Shown piece after piece: positions 17,748 to 26,444 of a stretch of DNA of 64,000 nt (the stretch's first letter is position 1; each line of letters opens with the position of its first letter). The notes beneath the pieces are model-generated. The model had not been told where the DNA came from. It saw only the letters and a list, made by a program, of their open reading frames with translations, and ran no database searches. The DNA is taken from contig JAEYPT010000003.1 in the NCBI GenBank assembly GCA_023410445.1, positions 62,001 through 126,000 on the forward strand, written 5' to 3'. Origin of the DNA: Bacillota bacterium (lineage in GTDB: Bacteria; Bacillota; Clostridia; Oscillospirales; Acutalibacteraceae). A program made the translations under genes and the position numbers.

Positions 17748-17768
17748 CCCCGCCGGCAGCTATTTTTT
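17725..17768 (+). terminator. Terminator overlapping the 3' end of the small gene
   Basis: AAAAAATAGCTGCCG (17725-17739) pairs with CGGCAGCTATTTTTT (17754-17768). The left arm lies in the last codons of the 63-residue gene. With A- and T-runs on both sides it can also stop minus-strand transcripts coming from spoVM. Confidence 0.85.
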
Positions 17769-17771
17769 ATG

Positions 17772-17843
17772 TCAGGCTATATTGAACATCCTGCGCAGAA
17801 AAAAGCTCCAGAACTTCGAACTTTTTAATACGACGACTTTCAT
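17772..17843 (-). CDS. spoVM: SpoVM-like spore morphogenesis peptide (23 residues)
   Basis: A 23-codon gene, shorter than usual gene-finder limits. The ATG at 17843 follows an excellent AGGAGG eight bases upstream. The peptide reads MKVVVLKSSKFWSFFLRRMF then NIA: an amphipathic helix with basic and aromatic residues, aligning with B. subtilis SpoVM (MKFYTIKLPKFLGG...). SpoVM binds the convex forespore membrane and anchors SpoIVA. The order prpC-prkC-rsgA-thiN-spoVM is that of B. subtilis, which strongly supports the call. Position 9 is Ser where B. subtilis has Pro. Confidence 0.8.
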   Translation of the reverse strand: MKVVVLKSSKFWSFFLRRMFNIA

Positions 17844-17865
17844 GCTGCAAACCTCCTACTTATGT

Positions 17866-18027
17866 TCAGCACCTTTTCCACAGTGCTATGCCGAGCCATA
17901 CCATGATGACTGCGACAATAAAAAGCACAAGCCCAGGCGGGCAGAAGCACGACATCATCAACCCAATGCCGAATGCGATGGCGTATCCTACGCTGGACCC
18001 GGTCCTGCAGCAGTTCCGGCCTCCCAT
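17866..18027 (-). CDS. 53-residue membrane peptide between thiN and spoVM
   Basis: ATG at 18027 with a purine-rich GGGGGGCGGCGGTGAT leader, stop at 17866, 22 bases before spoVM. The product starts MGGRNCCRTG, then has two hydrophobic stretches (about 12-25 and 31-50) around a CFCPPG turn, and ends WKRC. I recall similar unnamed short membrane proteins in Clostridia but cannot name a family. Its place in a sporulation-linked operon suggests, without proof, a role in the spore membrane. Confidence 0.7.
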   Translation of the reverse strand: MGGRNCCRTGSSVGYAIAFGIGLMMSCFCPPGLVLFIVAVIMVWLGIALWKRC

Positions 18028-18099
18028 ATCACCGCCGCCCCCCTTTCCCTGTACTTTCTTATATCAGTATATACGGAAAGGGGAATTATGTGAAAAGAA

Positions 18100-18729
18100 T
18101 CATTGCGGCAGCACGATCACCAGCGCATCGCCGCTGTGCACTACAACCCGAGCGGTATCCGCTTCAATCCGGTTGCTGACGCCAAGCGGAAAATCAGCAT
18201 ACAGAGTCTTCCGCGTCAGGGGATATTTCAGGCCCGCATAGCTTACATTACAGGAGTTGCATCCGAAGGGAAAAACCGAGACCGTTGCCCCCTTCATTCC
18301 GGTCAGGGTCAGCCCGCTTTCCCGGATCAGGAAGATGCGGCTCTCTGCGTCCCACAGAACGGCCTTGCAGCCCTGACGGCACAGGTAGGATAGGACGCAG
18401 AGATTTGCATAGGAATGGTCGATGCGTTTTCCGCCGATGAGCCCGATTAAAATAAACTCCCGGAAACCGCGCCGCAGGCCTTCCCGGACAGCCGCCATGG
18501 AATCCGTATCGTCCTTTTCCACATGGAGTCGGACCGTTTCCACATCCGGCGGAAGCTGGCCTTCCAGAGAATCAAAGTCCCCGATAATCAGATCCGGGCG
18601 AATTCCAAAGCGGACGGCGCTGTCGTAGCCGCCGTCCGCGCAGATCACGAAGCAGTTTTCCCTTCCGAATTCCCGCAGGGCACCGTCATCGGAAAGAGGT
18701 ACGGACCCGATAATCACGCATTTCTTCAT
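18100..18729 (-). CDS. thiN: Thiamine pyrophosphokinase
   Basis: 209 residues. Transfers pyrophosphate from ATP to thiamine, giving TPP directly. Typical stretches: ICADGGYD near residue 30, IGDFDSL near 50, EKDDTDS near 75 and GGKRIDHSYANL. The ATG at 18729 has GGAG six bases upstream and overlaps the rsgA stop (ATGA); an ATG four codons earlier is possible. The gene sits directly after rsgA; the rpe found between them in B. subtilis is absent. Confidence 0.93.
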   Translation of the reverse strand: MKKCVIIGSVPLSDDGALREFGRENCFVICADGGYDSAVRFGIRPDLIIGDFDSLEGQLPPDVETVRLHVEKDDTDSMAAVREGLRRGFREFILIGLIGGKRIDHSYANLCVLSYLCRQGCKAVLWDAESRIFLIRESGLTLTGMKGATVSVFPFGCNSCNVSYAGLKYPLTRKTLYADFPLGVSNRIEADTARVVVHSGDALVIVLPQ

Positions 18730-19607
18730 TTCTTGCTCCATTCCTTACGGCTTTCGATTTCACGGTACATCGCAACGTAACTTTCATGCCGCGACCGGCT
18801 TACCTCTCCGCTTTCCACCGCTTTCAGCACAGCGCATCCCTTTTCACAGGTATGGGAACAGGAGGCAAACCGACATCCGCCGAGGAAAGGGACAAATTCC
18901 CGAAAACAAAACGAGAGGTCTTCCTTTGTCAGCGACTCACAGTTTTCCATTCCCATGGATGAAAATCCGGGCGTGTCCGCAACGTATCCGCCCGATTCCA
19001 GCTTCAGCAGCTCCACCTGCCGAGTTGTGTGACGGCCCCGGCCGAGCTTTCGGCTGATCTCGCCTGTTTCCAAATGGAACTGGGAAAACATGCTGTTAAG
19101 CAAAGAGGATTTCCCGACACCGGAGTTTCCTGTAAACGCAGTGATTTTCCCTTTCAGAATCGCCTCTACGGCGTCGACCCCTTCTCCGGTCTGCGAGGAA
19201 ATACAAAACACCGAAAAACCGGCCTTCCGGTAAATTCCACAGAAAGGTTCGGGGTCCTCAAGGTCAATCTTCGAAAAAATAAGTACCGGTTCAATTTCGC
19301 GATCCTCCGCGGCGGTAATGGTCTGGTCCAGAACCAACGCGTTCGGGGTAGGCTCACAAACGGAAACGACAATCGCAAGCTGATCAATATTGGCAATCGG
19401 CGGCCGTGCAAGAAGATTCTTCCGCGGCAGTATTTCTTCCACCGTTCCCGTCCCGTCCGGTTCTTCCGAAATCACGGCATAATCACCGGGAACGGGGGTC
19501 AGACCTTCCTTCCGGAAAATCCCCCTCGCCCGACATACGGAAATATGGCCGGCGGTTTCCACATAATAGAATCCGCCGACCCCTTTTAAAATCAATCCTT
19601 CCGGCAT
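18726..19607 (-). CDS. rsgA: Ribosome small subunit GTPase RsgA
   Basis: 293 residues. Late 30S assembly GTPase: N-terminal OB fold, circularly permuted G domain (FSKIDLE before the P-loop GNSGVGKSSLLN, then DTPGFSSMG) and a C-terminal zinc finger (GCRFASCSHTCEKGC). The start is set at 19607, MPEGLILKGVGGFYYV, which matches the family N-terminus; the ribosome site is weak, and an ATG three codons earlier is also possible. It follows prkC by 13 bases. In B. subtilis this GTPase (CpgA) is a PrkC substrate. Confidence 0.95.
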   Translation of the reverse strand: MPEGLILKGVGGFYYVETAGHISVCRARGIFRKEGLTPVPGDYAVISEEPDGTGTVEEILPRKNLLARPPIANIDQLAIVVSVCEPTPNALVLDQTITAAEDREIEPVLIFSKIDLEDPEPFCGIYRKAGFSVFCISSQTGEGVDAVEAILKGKITAFTGNSGVGKSSLLNSMFSQFHLETGEISRKLGRGRHTTRQVELLKLESGGYVADTPGFSSMGMENCESLTKEDLSFCFREFVPFLGGCRFASCSHTCEKGCAVLKAVESGEVSRSRHESYVAMYREIESRKEWSKK

Positions 19608-19620
19608 TCCACACATCCAA

Positions 19621-21651
19621 TCATGGGCTCGGAGTAATCGGGCCGGAAGGCGTCCCCTCCGAGGAGGAACCGCCAGAACCCGAAGAACTTCCTTTGTTAT
19701 CAACATACGGATCCGTTTCCGTAAGGCTGGGTTTTCCCGTATCGAAATTCAGACTGAATACGTTATACTTGTTTCCGTCAAGGGCTACAATCAGAGTATG
19801 CGTTCCGGTTTTCCCAGTAAAGCTTAGCTGAACGACGTCATTGTAGGACGGATTGACCGTCTTGGTCGACTGCAGGTCGCCGTCCAGATATGCCTTCAAT
19901 TCAATATCATGGCTGACTCCCTTGGGGAGCTGAACATAGACATCAACCGACTTCTGAGAGGTTTTTCCAGAGCTCACCACAAGATTGACCGCGCTGCCCT
20001 TATCAAGCTGAACTCCGTTAAGCGGAGAGGTTTCCAGAACGATGCCCTGATCCTTACCGCTGTCGTCCTTCTGCGTCACCTGACCAACCGTAAGCCCCTT
20101 CGCAGTGATATCCACCTTTGCATTATCCAGCGTTTCGCCGATGACGTTCGGAACCGCGACCTTCTGAACCGCTTTTCCGGAACTGACGTATACAGTAACG
20201 GACGATCCAGAGGCAACCTGAGTACTCGCCACCGGGTCCGTACGGATTACAAGTCCGGAATCAACATTGTCATCCGGAATCTGAGCAACCTTTGCCGTAA
20301 GCCCAAGCTGCGCAAGTGCCGTCTGGGCATCCTCTCCTGTTTTGCCGGCGAGGTCAGGCAGCGTAACCTGCTTTGGCCCGCTGCTGACAATCAGCGTGAT
20401 ACTGGCGTTTTCCTTTACGGTTGTTCCGGCCTTCGGGTTCTGCTTGATGACAATCCCGGCCGCATGCGACGGATCACTCTGTTGCTGCTCCGTAAACTTA
20501 AACTTATAGGAAGAATCGTTGGTCACATCCGTGTACTTTTTCCCTGCAAAATCGGGGAGCGTCACATCGGCAGGCTCCGCGTTGAAATTATGGTACAGCA
20601 CGGCCACAGTGATACCGAGGGCAACAATCAGGAACGCGGCGGCTATGCCTGCGACAATGAGCGTCGCAACACTGCGCTTTTTCCGGCCCGGTTTTGCTGT
20701 TTCCTCCACATACTCATAATTGTCGTTGTAATAGGGCTGCTCAGGGCTCTTGACCGCGTTGATCGCATCGATATACTTGGTTGGCTTCTCATCGACGAAA
20801 TACTTGTATTGGAACCTTGTGCTCGGATTGCGCCGGAATGTTTCAATATCCCGCAGCATATCCGCCGCGGATTGATACCTCTGCTCCGGATTTTTCTGCA
20901 TGGCGCGCAGCGTAATTTCCTCAAGGCCCTCCGGAATTTCCGGATTGATCTCGCGCAGCGGGCGCGGATCGTTTTGAAGCTGCATAATCGCCACCGAAAC
21001 GGCGTTGTCCGCCTCAAACGGAAGCTGCCCCGTCAGCATTTCGTACAGCATAACGCCAACGGAATACAGATCGGTTTTTTCATCCGTCAGGTCGCCGCGG
21101 GCCTGTTCCGGGGCGATGTAATGAACGGAGCCGATCGCGCGGTCCGTCATCGTGCGGGTTTCGTTCCGCGAAAAGCGGGCAATTCCGAAATCGGTCACTT
21201 TGATGGTGCCGTCCTGAAGCAGCATGATATTCTGCGGCTTAATATCCCGGTGAACGACGCCCTTTTCATGAGCGTGCTGAAGCGCGCGCAGAATCTGAAC
21301 AGTGAAATGGATTGCTTCCTTCCACTTGATCTGCTTCTGCTGGTCGAGATATTCCTTCAGCGTTATTCCGTCGATGTATTCCTCAACAATATATTGGATC
21401 CGATCCCCAAAGCTTACATCGAACACCTTGACGATATTCGGATGCGAAAGCACGGCGATCGCCTTGGATTCATTTTTAAAACGGCGGATAAAATCGGCGT
21501 TGCCCAGAAATTCATCCTTCAGGATCTTGATCGCCACCGTGCGGTCGTCAATCGTATCATGGGCGCGATAAACCACTGCCATGCCGCCGACCCCTACGAT
21601 TTCGTGGATTTCATATCGGCCATCAAGCCGTTTGCCGGTATATTTATCCAT
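19621..21651 (-). CDS. prkC: PASTA-domain Ser/Thr protein kinase PrkC
   Basis: 676 residues. Cytoplasmic Hanks-type kinase (10-275) with a glycine loop GVGGMAVVY, lysine in AIKIL, HRDIKPQN and DFGIARF. One membrane helix (about 335-358), then three extracellular PASTA repeats (about 370-580) that sense muropeptides or lipid II, a beta-rich module and a Ser/Gly/Pro-rich end. It controls growth, division and spore germination in relatives. Next to its phosphatase prpC. A long open frame on the opposite strand over this gene is a codon-bias shadow. Confidence 0.96.
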   Translation of the reverse strand: MDKYTGKRLDGRYEIHEIVGVGGMAVVYRAHDTIDDRTVAIKILKDEFLGNADFIRRFKNESKAIAVLSHPNIVKVFDVSFGDRIQYIVEEYIDGITLKEYLDQQKQIKWKEAIHFTVQILRALQHAHEKGVVHRDIKPQNIMLLQDGTIKVTDFGIARFSRNETRTMTDRAIGSVHYIAPEQARGDLTDEKTDLYSVGVMLYEMLTGQLPFEADNAVSVAIMQLQNDPRPLREINPEIPEGLEEITLRAMQKNPEQRYQSAADMLRDIETFRRNPSTRFQYKYFVDEKPTKYIDAINAVKSPEQPYYNDNYEYVEETAKPGRKKRSVATLIVAGIAAAFLIVALGITVAVLYHNFNAEPADVTLPDFAGKKYTDVTNDSSYKFKFTEQQQSDPSHAAGIVIKQNPKAGTTVKENASITLIVSSGPKQVTLPDLAGKTGEDAQTALAQLGLTAKVAQIPDDNVDSGLVIRTDPVASTQVASGSSVTVYVSSGKAVQKVAVPNVIGETLDNAKVDITAKGLTVGQVTQKDDSGKDQGIVLETSPLNGVQLDKGSAVNLVVSSGKTSQKSVDVYVQLPKGVSHDIELKAYLDGDLQSTKTVNPSYNDVVQLSFTGKTGTHTLIVALDGNKYNVFSLNFDTGKPSLTETDPYVDNKGSSSGSGGSSSEGTPSGPITPSP

Positions 21652-21671
21652 TATATCAACTCCTTCGCGGT

Positions 21672-22406
21672 TCAGTAAACGATGACGGCAACGGTGATAT
21701 TATCGCTGCCGCCGGCGTCTCTGGCAAGCTGCACCAGGCGATCTGCAAAATCCGGGGCATCTAACTTCCCCGCAAGTGCGAAAATCTGCTCTTCATCCAG
21801 ATAATTGGTCAGTCCGTCCGTACAGATCAAAAGACGGTCACTGGGGGTAAACGGAACTTCACGGTAATCCACACGGATAGAGGGCTCCACCCCGAGCGCA
21901 CGGGTAATGATGTTCTTTTGAGGGTGCTTGCGAGCTTCCTGAGCCGTAAGGTCCCCTTTTTCCACCATTTCCTGAACCATGGAATGATCCGTTGTGAGCT
22001 GACGGATTCCGTCCGTGGTAATCAGGTAAGCGCGGCTGTCGCCGGCGTGAGCAATGTGTGCCGTTGCATCCGCTACCACGACGGTGACCACCGTGGTGCC
22101 CATCCCGTTCAGCGCGTCGTCGCTTCCAGCCCGGTTGTTTACCTCGCGGTTTGCATCTGCGATCGCGTCAATAATCAGCCGCTCAGTTTCCTCGTTCGTC
22201 ATGCCGGGGCGGTAATCCGAGCGGATTCGCTCCGAAATCTTTTCCACGGCGATACTGCTGGCGACGTTGCCGCCCTTCGCACCGCCCATGCCGTCGCAGA
22301 CGACGGCCCAACCGACCGCACCATCCTGCAGGAGTCCCCCGTCGCAGGCATCCTCATTTTGTTTTCTGACAAGGCCAATATCACTTTTTCGGAAGACTTT
22401 CAACAT
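21672..22406 (-). CDS. prpC: PP2C-type protein phosphatase PrpC
   Basis: 244 residues, a metal-dependent PPM phosphatase that reverses PrkC action. Motifs: RKQNEDA near the N-terminus, VCDGMGGAKGG, GTTVV, HAGDSRAYL, LTTDHS, CTDGLTNYL and GGSDNITVAV, together giving the full set of metal-binding Asp residues. The ATG at 22406 has AGGAGG eight bases upstream and lies inside the 3' end of rlmN (26-base overlap), so the two are coupled. Confidence 0.96.
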   Translation of the reverse strand: MLKVFRKSDIGLVRKQNEDACDGGLLQDGAVGWAVVCDGMGGAKGGNVASSIAVEKISERIRSDYRPGMTNEETERLIIDAIADANREVNNRAGSDDALNGMGTTVVTVVVADATAHIAHAGDSRAYLITTDGIRQLTTDHSMVQEMVEKGDLTAQEARKHPQKNIITRALGVEPSIRVDYREVPFTPSDRLLICTDGLTNYLDEEQIFALAGKLDAPDFADRLVQLARDAGGSDNITVAVIVY

Positions 22407-23445
22407 TGGCCACCTCCTCTTTATATCTGCGCCGCAGCTGACCGCAGGAAGCATCGATGTCGGAACCAAGAGTTCTGCGCACCGTTACGGGTATTCCCAT
22501 TTTTGTTAGGACCCGGCTGAAATTCTCCATCTTCTCCCGTTTGCTTTTCCGGTAAGGGGAATCCCCCACCGGATTGACCGGAATCAGATTCACGTGGCAC
22601 AGCATACCCTTCAGCCTTGTGGAAAGCTCACGGGCACATTCCGTACTGTCGTTTACGCCGTCCACCATGGCATATTCAAAGGAAATGCGACGGCCCGTCC
22701 GATCCGTGTAAGCCCGGCAGGCACGAAGCAGCTGCTCCATGTTCCAGGTGCGGTTCACCGGCATCATCTCCGACCGGATTTGGTCGTTTGGCGCATGAAG
22801 AGAAACCGACAGCGTAAGCTGCAGCTTCTTTTCTGCAAGCTCGTAAATGCGGTCCACCAATCCACAGGTGGAAAGCGAAATATGCCGCATCCCGAGATTC
22901 AGGCCCTCCTCCGATGAAACCAGTTCCAGAAAACGAAGGACATTGTCGTAATTATCCAGAGGCTCCCCCATTCCCATTAAAACAACATGGGAAACCCGTT
23001 CCCCGGAATCAAGCTGCGCAGCCTGAATCTGCGCAAGCATTTCGGAAGGAGTCAGATTGCGGAAATAGCCGCTTTTTCCGGTGGCGCAGAACGAGCAATT
23101 CATCCTACAGCCGATCTGAGTAGAAATGCAGATGCTGTTTCCGTAATGATACCGCATCAGCACGCTTTCCACCAGTTCGCCGTCGTTCATCCGAAACAGA
23201 TATTTGACCGTGCCATCGGTTTGTGAGGAAAATTTCCGTTCCGTTTGGGCGGCGGCTATGTAATAGCGCTCCTTGAGCCCGCCGCGAAGGTCCTTTGACA
23301 GATCGGACATCTCGTCAAAGGAAACGGCGCCCCTGGCCTGCAGCCAGCGGTAAACCTGCAGGGCACGAAAAGACGGCTGCCCGATACCGGCAAAATCCTC
23401 TTTCAGTTCCTGCAATGTCATTGATTTAATGTCCTTAAGGGTCAA
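22381..23445 (-). CDS. rlmN: Dual-specificity 23S rRNA/tRNA A2 methyltransferase RlmN
   Basis: About 354 residues. Radical SAM enzyme that methylates C2 of A2503 in 23S rRNA and A37 in tRNAs. The cluster motif CRMNCSFC, GMGEPLDN, and the mechanistic cysteine in the C-terminal DIDASCGQLR are seen. The frame stays open into rsmB, but a TTG at 23445, one base past the rsmB stop with AGGGA upstream, gives an N-terminus (TLKDIKSMTLQEL) like that of relatives. The start is therefore inferred. Confidence 0.94.
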   Translation of the reverse strand: MTLKDIKSMTLQELKEDFAGIGQPSFRALQVYRWLQARGAVSFDEMSDLSKDLRGGLKERYYIAAAQTERKFSSQTDGTVKYLFRMNDGELVESVLMRYHYGNSICISTQIGCRMNCSFCATGKSGYFRNLTPSEMLAQIQAAQLDSGERVSHVVLMGMGEPLDNYDNVLRFLELVSSEEGLNLGMRHISLSTCGLVDRIYELAEKKLQLTLSVSLHAPNDQIRSEMMPVNRTWNMEQLLRACRAYTDRTGRRISFEYAMVDGVNDSTECARELSTRLKGMLCHVNLIPVNPVGDSPYRKSKREKMENFSRVLTKMGIPVTVRRTLGSDIDASCGQLRRRYKEEVANVESLPKK

Positions 23446-23446
23446 C

Positions 23447-24796
23447 TCAGCCACTTCCCTGTTTTTTTCTGCAGAAAGCCGCGAGAAAGAATCCGTCTGT
23501 GCCGTTCGCATGCGGCATCAGGGTCCACTCATTATCCGGCTCCGCAATCGCCCGTACTTCCGCTCCGGGCAGCGGAAGGGTAAACGGTTCAAAATCCGCA
23601 TGCTCCAAAAGGAACCTGCGCACCACCCCGGAATTCTCCCGCGGATTCAAGGTACAGGTGGAATAAAACAGGATGCCTCCTTTTTTTACCAGTTTGGAGG
23701 TTCTACACAGAATAAGGTACTGCAAATCCGGCAAGCTGTCAAGAGCAGGCGCTAATTTATATCGGATTTCCGGTTTTCGCCGCAAAACGCCGAGTCCGGA
23801 ACAGGGTACATCGCACAGGACCCGGTCCGCCGGTTCGGGGTCTACATCAGGCTCCGCAGCATCCCTCACCGAAGCCGAAACAGAGGAAAGGCGAAGCCGC
23901 TGTGCTCCCTCCAGAATCAACTTGACCTTTGCCGGATATTTATCGAAAGCGGTTACTGTCCCACGCCCGTTCATCAGCTCCGCAAGAGTAAAGGTCTTGC
24001 CGCCCGGAGCAGCACAAACATCGAGAACACTTTCGCCTTCCTGAGGAGCCAGCAACGTGCAGCAAATCTGCGACGAAAGATCCTGAACGTGAAAAAGGCC
24101 TTCGCTGTAGCACGAAGAGCGGCCGATCTCCCCCGGATTCTTCAGCCGGAGCGCCCCGGAGGGCCACCCGACACGCTCTGCGGAGATATTTTCCTGCGCC
24201 AGCCTTTCCACTAATTGTTCCTCGGTGACAAGCGTATTATTCACACGAATAAAAACATCGGGTTTTACCGTCAGGCTCTCCAACAGAAGGACGGCAACAT
24301 CTTCCCCGTAAGCTTCCCGCCAAAGGGAAATCAGCCATTCGGGGCAGGAATATTTCACGCTCAGATACTTAAGCGGTTCCTTCTTCGGGTCCGGCTGAGG
24401 AAGTTCCCCGAGCTTTCGCAGGAGACTGCGCAGCACGGCGTTGATAAAGCCCGCCGAGCGAAATTCTCCGTTTTTCTTGGCAAGCTCGACACACTCGTTT
24501 ACCGCCGCCGGAGCGGGGATCTTTTGCAGAAATAACAGCTGATAGACCCCAATCCGCAAAATTTCCCGTGTTTTGGGGCTCATTTTCTTGATCGGAATCT
24601 TGGAAAAGCATCCGATATAATAATCAAGCGTGATCCGGCGCTCCAGCACACCATAGAAAATCGCCGTAGCAAGAGCTCGGTCGGCGTCGTTCAGAGGCGT
24701 GCTTTTCAGGGTATGATCCAATACAAGGTTGGAATAGCCTTTGTCCAGTTCGACCCGCAACAATGCGCGCAGCGCCGAGGATCTTGCGTTCCCCAT
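23447..24796 (-). CDS. rsmB: 16S rRNA m5C967 methyltransferase RsmB
   Basis: 449 residues. An N-terminal NusB-like RNA-binding domain (1-140) is followed by a SAM-dependent methyltransferase domain with VLDVCAAPGGKT near residue 258, the PCSG motif with the releasing cysteine (DVPCSGLG), and the nucleophile cysteine in YSTCTLNP. Its ATG overlaps the stop of the upstream protease gene by one base. Standard position in the fmt-rsmB-rlmN run. Confidence 0.96.
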   Translation of the reverse strand: MGNARSSALRALLRVELDKGYSNLVLDHTLKSTPLNDADRALATAIFYGVLERRITLDYYIGCFSKIPIKKMSPKTREILRIGVYQLLFLQKIPAPAAVNECVELAKKNGEFRSAGFINAVLRSLLRKLGELPQPDPKKEPLKYLSVKYSCPEWLISLWREAYGEDVAVLLLESLTVKPDVFIRVNNTLVTEEQLVERLAQENISAERVGWPSGALRLKNPGEIGRSSCYSEGLFHVQDLSSQICCTLLAPQEGESVLDVCAAPGGKTFTLAELMNGRGTVTAFDKYPAKVKLILEGAQRLRLSSVSASVRDAAEPDVDPEPADRVLCDVPCSGLGVLRRKPEIRYKLAPALDSLPDLQYLILCRTSKLVKKGGILFYSTCTLNPRENSGVVRRFLLEHADFEPFTLPLPGAEVRAIAEPDNEWTLMPHANGTDGFFLAAFCRKKQGSG

Positions 24797-25500
24797 CAGT
24801 CCCTGCCCCGTCTGTTCCCTGCAATCACCAAAAGACGCAACAGGGTCATAATGGTGGCAAAGCTGGCGGCAAGGTAGGTCATGGCCGCGGCGGTGAGCAC
24901 CTTTTTAGCGCCCTCCAGCTCTTCGGGATAAAGGGTGCCGGTCGCTTCCAGCGCCTTCACAGCACGGAGACTCGCATTGATCTCCACCGGGAGGGTCACA
25001 AGCTGAAACAGAACGGCCAGACTGTAAAGAGCAATGCCGCAGTAAACCACAACAGAATACTGCGTCGGAAGAATCAGACCGATGAACACAATCGGAATTC
25101 CCAGACGGGAGCCGAAATTCGTAACCGGCACCAGGGCCGACCGGATCTTATTGGGCACATAGCCGTGCGCGTCCTGAATGGCGTGCCCCGCCTCGTGTGC
25201 CGCAACGCCTACCGCCGCAACGGAAGTAGAAGCGTAAACATCCTGTGAAAGGCTGATTGTACGGTTCCGTGGATCGAAATTATCGGTAAGGCTGCCGGAA
25301 ATCTGCTGCACCGTAATGCCCTCGGCTCCACCGTACCGAGCAACGCTCTGTGCTGCGTCGGCTCCGGTGATATTCCGCGCCGTGCGGACTCTGGAATAGC
25401 GGGAAAAAGCAGACTTCACTTTTGCCTGCGCGATCATGGTTACGATCAGCGCAGGGAGCATGAACAGAAAATATGTATAGTCAAAGTAGTAAAAGCCCAT
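24796..25500 (-). CDS. Membrane zinc metallopeptidase, YugP family
   Basis: 234 residues. The HEAGH zinc motif (AAHEAGHAIQDAHGY, about residue 105) is followed by three or four membrane helices, and there is one helix at the N-terminus. YugP proteases are widespread in Firmicutes but their substrate is not known. In B. subtilis the gene lies elsewhere; here it is inserted between fmt and rsmB, which I recall for other Clostridia. It is tightly packed in the operon (15 bases after fmt). Confidence 0.88.
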   Translation of the reverse strand: MGFYYFDYTYFLFMLPALIVTMIAQAKVKSAFSRYSRVRTARNITGADAAQSVARYGGAEGITVQQISGSLTDNFDPRNRTISLSQDVYASTSVAAVGVAAHEAGHAIQDAHGYVPNKIRSALVPVTNFGSRLGIPIVFIGLILPTQYSVVVYCGIALYSLAVLFQLVTLPVEINASLRAVKALEATGTLYPEELEGAKKVLTAAAMTYLAASFATIMTLLRLLVIAGNRRGRD

Positions 25501-25515
25501 AAGAATTCCCTCCGT

Positions 25516-26442
25516 TCATTTCAGCATCGTTCCGTCAATCGCGGGATGTCCGCGCAGAAAATCTTTGCCGTTCATTCTTTTTCCGTTTTCCGGCTGTACT
25601 TCCAGCAGCGTCAGGGCGGTTCCTTTCCCGCAGCAGACGGTAAATTCTCCGTCGGAAACGGATGCTGTTCCGGGCAGGCCCGGCTGATCCGCCGCAACCC
25701 GGGTGCGGAATAACTTGAGACGCTTTCCCTCACAGACGGTTTCCGCGGCGGGCCAGGGGAATAATCCACGAACCTGATTGTGAATTTCAAACGCCGTCCG
25801 GTTCCAGTCCACTGGGGACAGTTCGCGGCTCAGCATGGAAACATAGGAAGACTGAGTATCATCCTGCGGAGTGGGCACGACCTTCCCTTCCTGCAGACCC
25901 TCCAGCGTTTTAACAAGCAGAGAAGCACCGAGCTGAGCGAGACGAGCGGTCAGTTCCTCTGCATTTTCCTCAGGGCCGATCGGCGTGCTATCCGAAAGCA
26001 GCATATCGCCGGTATCAATTCCCTCCGCCATCTGCATGGTAGTAACACCCGCGATTTCCTCGCCGTTGATCAAGGCCCATTGGATCGGTGCCGCACCGCG
26101 GTATTTCGGCAGAAGGGAGGCATGTACATTGACACACCCGTACTTCGGCATTTTGAGCAGCACCTTCGGCAGAATTTTCCCGTAGGCTGCCACGACGATC
26201 AGCTCGGGGGCAAGTTCCCTCAAAAGTTTTCCAGTCTCCGGGGTACGGAGCGTCGCGGGCTGAAACACCGAGATTCCGTGCTCCTGAGCCAGAACCTTAA
26301 CGGGCGGCGGCGTAAGAATCTGTTTTCTGCCCTTTGGCTTGTCCGGCTGAGTAAAAGCCGCCGCGACCTCATGCCCCGCATCCAGCAGGGCCTGAAGACT
26401 CGGGACGGCAAACTCCGGTGTGCCCATAAAAACAATCCGCAC
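25516..26442 (-). CDS. fmt: Methionyl-tRNA formyltransferase
   Basis: 308 residues. Formylates initiator Met-tRNA using 10-formyl-THF. N-terminal FMGTPEFAVPSL, the folate-site stretch NVHASLLPKYRGAAPIQWA and DTGD are clear; the C-terminal OB domain (about 205-305) is complete. Two bases separate it from def, so formylation and deformylation are co-expressed. Confidence 0.97.
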   Translation of the reverse strand: MRIVFMGTPEFAVPSLQALLDAGHEVAAAFTQPDKPKGRKQILTPPPVKVLAQEHGISVFQPATLRTPETGKLLRELAPELIVVAAYGKILPKVLLKMPKYGCVNVHASLLPKYRGAAPIQWALINGEEIAGVTTMQMAEGIDTGDMLLSDSTPIGPEENAEELTARLAQLGASLLVKTLEGLQEGKVVPTPQDDTQSSYVSMLSRELSPVDWNRTAFEIHNQVRGLFPWPAAETVCEGKRLKLFRTRVAADQPGLPGTASVSDGEFTVCCGKGTALTLLEVQPENGKRMNGKDFLRGHPAIDGTMLK

Positions 26443-26444
26443 GG

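Noticed and set aside
17888..18241. Plus-strand open frames between spoVM and thiN
   Set aside because: They overlap the better-supported minus-strand micro-genes and thiN and have no convincing start sites.
19909..21678. 589-codon open frame on the plus strand, antisense to prkC
   Set aside because: prkC is unmistakable in the other strand, and the antisense product has no recognisable domain and is Arg/His-rich, as expected for a GC-bias shadow.
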